Positions 17,994 through 24,911 of a DNA stretch of 39,131 nucleotides are shown one piece after another. The notes under the pieces were generated by a model. That model was not told where the DNA came from. It was given only the letters and a program-made list of their open reading frames with translations, and made no database searches. Each line of letters starts with the position of its first letter. Position 1 is the stretch's first letter. This stretch comes from Pseudomonadota bacterium (GTDB lineage: Bacteria > Desulfobacterota > Syntrophorhabdia > Syntrophorhabdales > Syntrophorhabdaceae), in NCBI GenBank assembly GCA_026388215.1, contig JAPLKF010000123.1:1-39131 (forward strand), in the 5' to 3' direction. A program made the position numbers and the translations under genes.

Positions 17994-19283
17994 ATGCATA
18001 TCGTTGTATTTGGACTTAACCACAACACTGCTCCTATTGAAATAAGAGAGAGACTTTATATTTCAGAGACAACCATCCCGGAACTGTTAAATGACCTAAA
18101 AAAACATGGTATCAATGAAGCTGTCATAATCTCCACCTGCAACAGGACTGAAATATATTTTTACTGTGATAACCTTGAAGAATCTTTTAAAACAATAAGG
18201 GACATACTAACAGGCCATTTTGAGGTAGAATCAGAATGGCTACACGATTATACCTACATATTCAAAGATGAAGATGCTTATAGACATCTATTCCTCGTTG
18301 CCTCAGGGCTTGATTCTATGGTTATTGGGGAGCCTCAAATCCTCGGCCAGGTTAAAGATGCCTATAGAGTTGCCACCTTCCACAATTCAACAGGTTTTTT
18401 TCTCGACAGGGTTTTTCACAGAACATTCAATGTAGCAAAAAGGATAAGGACCGAGACGAAAATAGGGTATAACCCTGTATCAATAAGCTCCATGGCGATT
18501 GAGCTTTCAAAAAAGATTTTCGGTGAACTTAAAAACAAAGGGATTCTTGTAATAGGAGTTGGTGAAATGTGCGAGATTGCCCTCAAGCATTTCAGGAAGG
18601 AAGGTTTAAACGAGATATTTATTACAAACAGGACATTTCAAAACGCTCAAAAACTTGCTGAGGATATCATAGGCATTCCTTATCCTTTCCAGGATATACC
18701 GAGTTTACTCATAAAAGTTGATATAGTACTCTCTTCTACGGGTTCTGAGAAACCCATAATTGATAAGACACTTGTCCTTTCTATAATGAAAAAAAGAAAG
18801 AATAGGCCCTTGTTTTTTATAGATATAGCGGTTCCAAGGGATATAGATCCCGAAGTCAATAACATTGGAAATGTATATCTATACAATATTGATGACCTTA
18901 TGGGGCTTTCACAAAAACACCTTTCAGATAGGTTGAAAGAATCAGAAAAGGCACACGGTATTGTGGAAGAAGAGGTGGCAAAATTTTCCCGCTGGCTTAA
19001 GCAATTGAATACGAGCCCACTCATCGCACACATTTATGAAAAAGCTGAAGAAATAAGGAACAAAGAATTTAAAAAAACCTTAAGTAAGTTAAAGAACATG
19101 GACGAAGATACATCAAAGACTGTTGACATGCTTACCAGGACAATTATTAATAAACTAATCCATCCGCACATATCGCTTATTAAACAAAATGGAACCCCTG
19201 CGGTGTTGGAAATTATGAAAAAATTATTTAGATTTGAGGAGGAAGATGAAGAAGAGATGGATAATCGGGACAAGGGGCAGTAA
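17994..19283 (+). CDS. hemA: Glutamyl-tRNA reductase
   Basis: Reduces glutamyl-tRNA(Glu) to glutamate-1-semialdehyde with NADPH, the first step of the C5 tetrapyrrole route; its partner HemL is encoded at 37352-38647. The 429-residue protein has GLNHNTAPIEIRER at the N-terminus and the catalytic Cys49 in STCNRTEIY. SGLDSMVIGEPQILGQVK follows, then the NADPH-binding fold with IGVGEMCEIA and the long C-terminal dimerisation helix. AGGGAAA lies just before the ATG. It begins 89 bases after ccsA, beyond the heptamer repeats, and overlaps hemC by 38 bases. Confidence 0.97.
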   Translation: MHIVVFGLNHNTAPIEIRERLYISETTIPELLNDLKKHGINEAVIISTCNRTEIYFYCDNLEESFKTIRDILTGHFEVESEWLHDYTYIFKDEDAYRHLFLVASGLDSMVIGEPQILGQVKDAYRVATFHNSTGFFLDRVFHRTFNVAKRIRTETKIGYNPVSISSMAIELSKKIFGELKNKGILVIGVGEMCEIALKHFRKEGLNEIFITNRTFQNAQKLAEDIIGIPYPFQDIPSLLIKVDIVLSSTGSEKPIIDKTLVLSIMKKRKNRPLFFIDIAVPRDIDPEVNNIGNVYLYNIDDLMGLSQKHLSDRLKESEKAHGIVEEEVAKFSRWLKQLNTSPLIAHIYEKAEEIRNKEFKKTLSKLKNMDEDTSKTVDMLTRTIINKLIHPHISLIKQNGTPAVLEIMKKLFRFEEEDEEEMDNRDKGQ

Positions 19284-20133
19284 ACTCGCATTAAAACAAA
19301 CAGAGATAGTAGTAAAAAACCTTGAATATCTTTACCCTGACAACCAATTTCTCATAAAAACCATAAAAACAACGGGTGATACTATCTGGGACACACCCTC
19401 ACACCTGATAGGTGGAAAGGGACTGTTTGTTACAGAAATAGAGGAAAAATTATTAAACAAAGAGATAGACATGGCTGTCCACAGTATGAAAGATCTGCCA
19501 ACAGAACTTAAAGAAGGACTTACCATAGGGGCTGTTTTAAAAAGAGAAGATTCGAGAGATGTCTTCATCTCTTTCACCTATGACAGCATTAAAGACATCA
19601 AACATGAAGCAAGGATTGGAACAAGTAGCTTAAGAAGAAAAGCTCAAATCCTTCATTATAACAGTAAAATAGAGGTGGTCCCCCTTAGAGGAAATGTTGA
19701 TACAAGAATAAAAAAAATTAAGACACAATCGTTAGATGGTATCATACTTGCCTATGCAGGGGTAAAAAGGATGGGCCTTGAAGGGTATATAAAGGAAATT
19801 CTTCCCCTTGATGTTATGATACCATCTTCTGGCCAAGGGGCTATTGGAATAGAAATCAGGAACAAAGACGAGGTATTTGAACTTCTAAAACCTATAAACC
19901 ACGAAAATAGCTTCTACGAGGTATCGATAGAAAGAAAACTTCAGTCTAAAATTGGTGGTGGTTGCCATGTACCCTTAGGGATAAATGCAACCCTCTCAGA
20001 TGAAATATTAACAATCAATGTGGCATTAGGGAATGAGAATGGAAAACCTCTTATAAAAGAAAAACAGGTGGGAAATAAAGAAAATGCAGATGAGTTGATA
20101 TCAAACGTGTTAAAAAAAATAGTCGCTCAATAA
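19246..20133 (+). CDS. hemC: Porphobilinogen deaminase (hydroxymethylbilane synthase)
   Basis: Joins four porphobilinogens into hydroxymethylbilane. The 295-residue protein begins IIGTRGSKLALKQTEIV, contains the active-site stretch DMAVHSMKDLP and GTSSLRRKAQ, and carries Cys240 in GGGCHVP, the attachment site for the dipyrromethane cofactor. The ATG at 19246 was preferred over a TTG at 19234 because that TTG overlaps the AGGAGG ribosome site; even so, AGGAGG sits only 3 bases from the ATG, which is unusually close. It is nested in the end of hemA. No hemD, cobA or hemB follows; the operon ends at a hairpin. Confidence 0.96.
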   Translation: MKKRWIIGTRGSKLALKQTEIVVKNLEYLYPDNQFLIKTIKTTGDTIWDTPSHLIGGKGLFVTEIEEKLLNKEIDMAVHSMKDLPTELKEGLTIGAVLKREDSRDVFISFTYDSIKDIKHEARIGTSSLRRKAQILHYNSKIEVVPLRGNVDTRIKKIKTQSLDGIILAYAGVKRMGLEGYIKEILPLDVMIPSSGQGAIGIEIRNKDEVFELLKPINHENSFYEVSIERKLQSKIGGGCHVPLGINATLSDEILTINVALGNENGKPLIKEKQVGNKENADELISNVLKKIVAQ

Positions 20134-20203
20134 ACCAAAAAAATATCAAAAATCTTCGGACATCTGAATTCTGGATTTGCCTGAAAATTGCGATTTAGTA
20201 GAA

Positions 20204-20240
20204 TACAAAATACCCCTCATTTTATGAGAGGTATTTTGTA
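20204..20240. terminator. Bidirectional hairpin terminator between hemC and hup
   Basis: Two 17-base arms (20204-20220 and 20224-20240) flank a TTT loop. Read on plus there is one C-A mismatch; read on minus the same position is a G-U pair, so the hup-direction hairpin is fully paired. A-rich and T-rich segments in the arms can serve as the U-tract for both directions. It lies between two convergent genes. Confidence 0.8.
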
Positions 20241-20279
20241 TAATTAATATTACAGTACTGTAACCTTTTATTGCCTTAA

Positions 20280-20549
20280 CTATACTGCATCCTTAAATGC
20301 TTTACCTGCTCTGAACTTTGGCACCTTCCGTGCAGGTATCCTTATTTCCTTACCTGTTCTTGGATTTCTGCCCTTCCTTGCTTTCCTCTTAGATACTGAA
20401 AACGTACCAAAACCAACAAGTGTAACCCTCTCTTCCTTTTTCAAAGACCCTTTAACGCCAGCAATGAAGGCACCTAATGCCTTGGCTGCTGCAGCCTTTG
20501 AAATCTTCGCACCTGCTGCCATTTTACCAATTAATTCTGCTTTGGTCAT
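20280..20549 (-). CDS. hup: HU-family DNA-binding protein
   Basis: A small basic nucleoid protein of 89 residues, matching HU in length and pattern. The N-terminal helices [28 protein letters not shown] carry dimerisation. [28 protein letters not shown] is the beta arm with the signature GFGxF and RNPxTG motif, followed by [14 protein letters not shown] strong AAAGGAGGAG ribosome site lies 6 bases before the ATG. The gene stands alone with its own likely promoter and ends at the shared hairpin. HU versus IHF cannot be told with certainty, but the arm sequence is HU-like. Confidence 0.97.
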   Translation of the reverse strand: MTKAELIGKMAAGAKISKAAAAKALGAFIAGVKGSLKKEERVTLVGFGTFSVSKRKARKGRNPRTGKEIRIPARKVPKFRAGKAFKDAV

Positions 20550-20610
20550 AAGTACTCCTCCTTTGGATTTTTTTATGTGGTAGTTCTCATAATAACCACC
20601 CTGTAAATAC

Positions 20611-20640
20611 TTTATACTTCTTATTATAAAAAATATTCAA
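20611..20640 (-). promoter_or_regulatory. Candidate promoter of hup
   Basis: On the minus strand TTGAAT (20640-20635) and TATAAA (20616-20611) are 18 bases apart in an AT-rich tract. Transcription would start near 20604, leaving a leader of about 55 bases that contains a short GTGGT/ACCAC hairpin (20577-20599) just ahead of the ribosome site. Pattern match only. Confidence 0.35.
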
Positions 20641-20699
20641 TGTTTTTTTTACGTTTTTTTAAATATTTCAAAAGTTCTTTCCTTATCCAGAGAATTTTC

Positions 20700-21065
20700 T
20701 CAAACCCGTCCATAATCATCCTCTATGCGTTCTATGTCATCTTCGTCAAAATAATCCCCGGTCGCTATTTCTATAAATATCATATTATCTGTTCCTGGAT
20801 TCATAATCCTGTGCAATGTTCCCTGAGGAATATCAAGCGATTCGCCGCTCCTTAAGAATAATTCTTTATTATCAAGTAGCACCATTGCCTCCCCATAGAT
20901 GATATACCAATGTTCAGCTCTATGAAGGTGCCGTTGTAAGCTTATGCGCTTACCTGGATACACGACGATCCGTTTAACCTTATGATCTGGTTCATCAGAA
21001 AGAACCTGGTAATATCCCCATGGGCGATAATCTTCTTCAAAAAATTCTCCTTTGGGCTTGACCAC
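20700..21065 (-). CDS. Stand-alone cupin of the mannose-6-phosphate isomerase type II family
   Basis: A 121-residue single-domain protein that matches the C-terminal isomerase domain of bifunctional mannose-1-phosphate guanylyltransferase/phosphomannose isomerases. RPWGYYQVL opens the domain. The metal site is in QRHLHRAEHWYIIYGEA (His46, His48, Glu51) with His85 in PQGTLHRIMNPG. The start is a GTG at 21065 with GGAG upstream. No nucleotidyltransferase domain or sugar gene is next to it, so whether it isomerises mannose 6-phosphate or acts on another sugar phosphate is open. It appears monocistronic. Confidence 0.88.
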   Translation of the reverse strand: MVKPKGEFFEEDYRPWGYYQVLSDEPDHKVKRIVVYPGKRISLQRHLHRAEHWYIIYGEAMVLLDNKELFLRSGESLDIPQGTLHRIMNPGTDNMIFIEIATGDYFDEDDIERIEDDYGRV

Positions 21066-21111
21066 TCTTACTCCATATTCCGAAATAGTTTAATACCTTT
21101 TGAATGAAACC

Positions 21112-21139
21112 TTTATCACAGAATATCTTTTGTTGTCAA
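21112..21139 (-). promoter_or_regulatory. Candidate promoter of the cupin gene
   Basis: On the minus strand a consensus TTGACA (21139-21134) is followed after 16 bases by GATAAA (21117-21112). This would give a leader of about 40 bases before the GTG start at 21065. Confidence 0.45.
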
Positions 21140-21265
21140 TATTGATAGAACAATAAATGCAATTCTATAGAAATTATATCAAACCAGACAAGGTCAATAG
21201 GTGGATTCATAACAATCAAAATGGGGTCTTAAGTCAGGCATATCTTTATAAAAAATAAATTTCCA

Positions 21266-21294
21266 TTGAAATAAAGTTTGTACTAAGGTATTAA
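21266..21294 (+). promoter_or_regulatory. Candidate promoter of the Yip1-family gene
   Basis: TTGAAA (21266-21271) and TATTAA (21289-21294) are exactly 17 bases apart, about 49 bases upstream of the ATG at 21343. The rest of the 277-base spacer 21066-21342 shows no further gene or RNA that I recognise. Confidence 0.5.
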
Positions 21295-21342
21295 AAAACA
21301 AGAGGCCTATAGTTATAAAAACCTACACAAAGGGAGGGCAAG

Positions 21343-21930
21343 ATGGAATTAATTGAAAGAGCAAAGGCAATAATCATGAAACCTAAGGATACATGGGGGA
21401 AAATTAAAGAAGAACAGATAACCATCAAGGACCTTTACACCTCATACGCTGCTATCCTTGCTGCTATCCCTCCTGTTGCCGGCCTTATTGGGATGTCTAT
21501 TATCGGCATGTCATTTATGGGATTCCGTTACAGGGTTCCTTTTGGCAGTGCCATCACCTATGCTGTGATGCACTATATCTTATCACTCGTGGGGCTTTAT
21601 ATTGTCGGCATGGTTACTAATGCACTTGCTCCAAGCTTTGGTTCACAAAAAAACATGCTAAACGCCATAAAGGTGGCGATATTTTCAAGCACCCCCAACT
21701 GGGTAGCAGGTATCCTTTTAATAATCCCTGCCCTTTCACCCATTGCTATGCTTTTATCACTCTACTCTCTCTATCTATTTTATCTCGGACTCCCGGTGCT
21801 TATGGAGACACCAAAAGAAAAGACCCTGGGATATGTAATTGTCGTTATTATTCTAAGTATAATTGTCTTTTTTCTTACAACAAGCATTGCTGGTTTATTT
21901 ATTCCAAGCAGAGGTGTGGTAATGCCATAA
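21343..21930 (+). CDS. Yip1-family integral membrane protein
   Basis: A 195-residue membrane protein with about five hydrophobic segments. The N-terminal cytoplasmic helix (ELIERAKAIIMKPKDTWGKIKEE) is the hallmark of bacterial Yip1-domain proteins. It is followed by segments around 32-57, 68-97, 110-130, 133-150 and 165-188, with the characteristic LYLFYLGLPVLMETPKEKTLGYVIV near the end. GGGAGGG lies before the ATG. It is transcribed alone and converges on the FecR-like gene. The bacterial family has no settled function. Confidence 0.87.
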   Translation: MELIERAKAIIMKPKDTWGKIKEEQITIKDLYTSYAAILAAIPPVAGLIGMSIIGMSFMGFRYRVPFGSAITYAVMHYILSLVGLYIVGMVTNALAPSFGSQKNMLNAIKVAIFSSTPNWVAGILLIIPALSPIAMLLSLYSLYLFYLGLPVLMETPKEKTLGYVIVVIILSIIVFFLTTSIAGLFIPSRGVVMP

Positions 21931-21966
21931 CATTAAATACTTAAAACAGAAAATAAAGAGGGAATG

Positions 21967-22821
21967 CTATTTTGCTTCTTCCACGAGTTGCTTGATGTAT
22001 GTGTTTTCCGGAAAATCAACGTTTAACCTCTTTATCTCCGCTTTTGCCATTTCATTCAGGTTTTTGTCGAGAAGATAAAATATATAAGAGAGCCTCAAGG
22101 GAAGGTCACTACCATATTGTGTATAATGGGTAATATTTTCCCTGATATTCTTTATTTCATTTTCTTCATGCACATAGAATGCCCCTTCAGAAATATTGTA
22201 TGCCCTTCCACTATCTACAATCCACCTGTATTCCTTCCCATATTTCAATATTGTCTCAGGTACCTTGATTGAACTGCCTTCGCTTTCTGCACTGAATATT
22301 ATACGTTCTTCACAGATGATTTTTACGGTCACCTTCTTTTCCTTATAACAGTTATTTTCCCAGACCAGCTCAGGGGTTGATTCAAGAATATAGGTATTTA
22401 CAGGCGAGACCGCCCTTATACAGGGTTTAACCTTCCTCAATACAAGGCCCCCTATAGAACCCTTTGTACCTTCTCCCGGTGGATGCAGACCCTTTACTTC
22501 ACTTATCTTCCCCTTCACTGCGATGATTTTTTTATCTTTCACAAGGGCCTCCGAGTTAGAGACTATCTCATATCCCTTGTTTTCTTTCATTGATACTATT
22601 ACCACTCTCCCGTTCGCGACCCTAATCCTGTCCCCCTCTTTCACCGGACGCAAGAGGTGCCCGCTTCTCTTAAGCTTTGTAATCTTGCCCTCAGAGTCAC
22701 GGATTTCGGCATTTCCCTGAATATCAAAGATAAGTCCGAATGAATCAATTGCATGAAGCTCATCCACATATATAGTTGCAAATATAAGTAATGTAAAAAA
22801 TATAAGAATGGCCCTTCTCAT
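21967..22821 (-). CDS. Exported FecR-like domain protein
   Basis: A 284-residue exported protein. MRRAILIFFTLLIFATIYVD is a signal peptide probably cut after LHA. About residues 26-110 resemble a FecR-type beta domain: the pattern GNAEIRDSEG, then RPVKEGDRIRVANGRVVIV, is the usual core of such domains. The middle part has a beta-sandwich-like stretch with STPELVWEN, and the C-terminus is helical (LLDKNLNEMAKAEIKRL), perhaps one TPR-like unit. The ATG at 22821 has GGGGG 7 bases upstream and is preferred over an earlier in-frame GTG-type start. It begins 4 bases after the cyclase gene and must be co-expressed with it. Function unknown; FecR-like domains often occur beside CHASE2 sensors. Confidence 0.75.
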   Translation of the reverse strand: MRRAILIFFTLLIFATIYVDELHAIDSFGLIFDIQGNAEIRDSEGKITKLKRSGHLLRPVKEGDRIRVANGRVVIVSMKENKGYEIVSNSEALVKDKKIIAVKGKISEVKGLHPPGEGTKGSIGGLVLRKVKPCIRAVSPVNTYILESTPELVWENNCYKEKKVTVKIICEERIIFSAESEGSSIKVPETILKYGKEYRWIVDSGRAYNISEGAFYVHEENEIKNIRENITHYTQYGSDLPLRLSYIFYLLDKNLNEMAKAEIKRLNVDFPENTYIKQLVEEAK

Positions 22822-22825
22822 AACA

Positions 22826-24688
22826 CTACCCCCTTTCACCTTCCTCGATTGTGTAAATAGCCACAGGCTTGTCCAAACCCTTTACGCTAAATTCCCCCAG
22901 ATAGTCAATACTAAACTGACCTTTTACCATCATGTAAGCCTCATTACTCAAAAGCAATCTCCGCTCTACGTGTTTTGTAAGCCCCTCTATTCTGGAGGCA
23001 ATATTAACATGCTCACCAATAATTGTGAAATCCATTTTCTTTTCAGAACCAATATTGCCCATTACGACCCTTCCGTAGTGTACACCAATCCCAATATTCA
23101 GGGTCCAATCGCTTATAAGGTGTCTCACTGTGCCTTCATTGTTAAATCGCTCTGTTTCTCTTATTATTTCCTGTGATGCTAAAAGTGCATTCGCTACAGG
23201 GTTTTCTCCCGTTGCAAAAAATGCAAGCACACCATCACCAATAAATTTGTTTACAAACCCTTTATGGCCCTGAATTATGTCTGTTATCTTCCCGAAATAA
23301 AGGTTTAGAAACCCTACTACATTTTCCGCCTTATTCTGGGTTGAGAGTCTGGTAAAATCCCTGATATCAAGGAAGAGTATGCATACATCCTTGTGTTCCC
23401 CCCTAAGAAGGCTCATCGGGTCTTTCTTCAGAAGTGAATCCAGGACTTCTTCGTCAATATAGTAGCTGAACATTCTGTATATCTTTTTTCTGCTTCGCTC
23501 CTCAACTAAATACCTGTATGGATATACGAAGGTAAGTGTAAGAAGGGGGGATAACAAATGAGGGAGCATATGTATTATATAGCCAAGCGAGAACAATATC
23601 ACGTTCACAATAAAGAAACCTGCGGTAATGATAAAAACCCCTGCTATTGCGTTATACGGTCTCAACCCTGCAGATAAAATCAGCCCGATGGCAATGAGGG
23701 TGATAAGGGCAAAAACCTGTAATAAAAATGGAACCTCTTTAAGCGGTGTATTGGTGATGAGCGTCTCGATAATAATACCATGGATTAATGGCCCGGGTAA
23801 GCGCCTGTCACCAGGCTGGTTAGTCTGATGGGCATTTTTATCAACCCATGAAGGTCTAATAGTCCTATTTAAGGGTGTAGAATAGACATCTTCATATCCA
23901 CTCAGGTAACCAAGTATAATTGCCTTGCCTGAAAGCCTATCACTATCAACCTTCCCATTCATGATGTCTGTAAAGGAATAAAAGGGGATGTTCTTTGCAA
24001 GTGCATAATTCAATCTTACCATATCCAGTCTATACTCTTTACCAGTAAGAAGATTGTATATAGCGCTGGCAAAGGTATCCTTACCATTGGGTTTAAGTGT
24101 TTGTCTTCTTATAACACCATCGTTATTGCTTGTATATCCATCTGTAAATACAGCATCGGCTAAATAGAGGTTTTTTATGAATGGAGCTACTCCATAGTAA
24201 TAAGGAACAAGCTCCCCATGATATACCTGCACAATGGGAATGCTTTCTGAAACCTGCATTATGGGTTCCAGAAGCGACTTATCAAGCCTTTCACCAATCT
24301 CCTCTGAAAATTCTACATATTTTTTATCTACATTCATGGAAGACACTGCATTTTTCAACTTTTCACTTTGTTTATGAACCGGTATGAGGTCAATGCCAAT
24401 AACTGCAACATTGTAATCCCTCATCTTCTTGAGGAACTTACCGATATCGGGGTATAAAAAAAGTAATGGTTTTTCTTGTAAGACCAATCTCTCCTCAATA
24501 CCCACGACAACAGTCTTATTACTTGGCTGAGAACGTCCCATATTCAGGAGTTCTGTCAACTGGAATCTGAAATCATACGCCTTTCGCTCAAAAGTTTCCC
24601 ATCTTTTATAGGTTAAGAGAAATCCAGACGAAATTACCGAAGCAATTAACACCGGTATAACGTGGTAATATCCCTTATGCAGCTTCAT
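22826..24688 (-). CDS. Membrane-bound class III adenylate cyclase with CHASE2 sensor domain
   Basis: A 620-residue transmembrane signalling enzyme. One N-terminal membrane helix (about 9-26) is followed by an extracytoplasmic CHASE2 domain (about 35-330; AVIGIDLIPVHKQSEKL, SGKAIILGYLSG, INGPL-like PLIHGIIIETL). Three closely spaced membrane helices (about 325-395) lead to the catalytic domain (about 430-615). The metal-binding aspartates are Asp441 (FLDIRDFT) and Asp485 (FIGDGVLAFF), and the transition-state Asn562 and Arg566 are in VNIASRIE. Lys550/551 followed by Thr555 suggests ATP rather than GTP as substrate. All key residues are present, so it should be active. It leads the fecR-like gene and is divergent from the caspase gene across 223 bases, where a TATAAT-like box (minus, 24809-24804) is the only promoter hint. 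Confidence 0.93.
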   Translation of the reverse strand: MKLHKGYYHVIPVLIASVISSGFLLTYKRWETFERKAYDFRFQLTELLNMGRSQPSNKTVVVGIEERLVLQEKPLLFLYPDIGKFLKKMRDYNVAVIGIDLIPVHKQSEKLKNAVSSMNVDKKYVEFSEEIGERLDKSLLEPIMQVSESIPIVQVYHGELVPYYYGVAPFIKNLYLADAVFTDGYTSNNDGVIRRQTLKPNGKDTFASAIYNLLTGKEYRLDMVRLNYALAKNIPFYSFTDIMNGKVDSDRLSGKAIILGYLSGYEDVYSTPLNRTIRPSWVDKNAHQTNQPGDRRLPGPLIHGIIIETLITNTPLKEVPFLLQVFALITLIAIGLILSAGLRPYNAIAGVFIITAGFFIVNVILFSLGYIIHMLPHLLSPLLTLTFVYPYRYLVEERSRKKIYRMFSYYIDEEVLDSLLKKDPMSLLRGEHKDVCILFLDIRDFTRLSTQNKAENVVGFLNLYFGKITDIIQGHKGFVNKFIGDGVLAFFATGENPVANALLASQEIIRETERFNNEGTVRHLISDWTLNIGIGVHYGRVVMGNIGSEKKMDFTIIGEHVNIASRIEGLTKHVERRLLLSNEAYMMVKGQFSIDYLGEFSVKGLDKPVAIYTIEEGERG

Positions 24689-24911
24689 AATCTTTTTGAA
24701 AACCCTTTATAAATACATAGCAAAAGTGCATACATAGATTGTTGAATTTATTTGCCTTGATACCTATTTTTCGCATCAGGTTTTCTAAACATTTCACGGC
24801 TTTATTATACACTACAATTTTACCATTTACTATTGGTTGTATCTTCGAACAATTGTTTTTTTCGATAGTGCATTTTTTTATTAAATAATGATAGAATAAT
24901 CAGGGTTAGAT

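Noticed and set aside
19234-19245. TTG start for hemC
   Set aside because: The TTG is immediately before and within the AGGAGG ribosome site; the ATG at 19246 gives the normal N-terminus.
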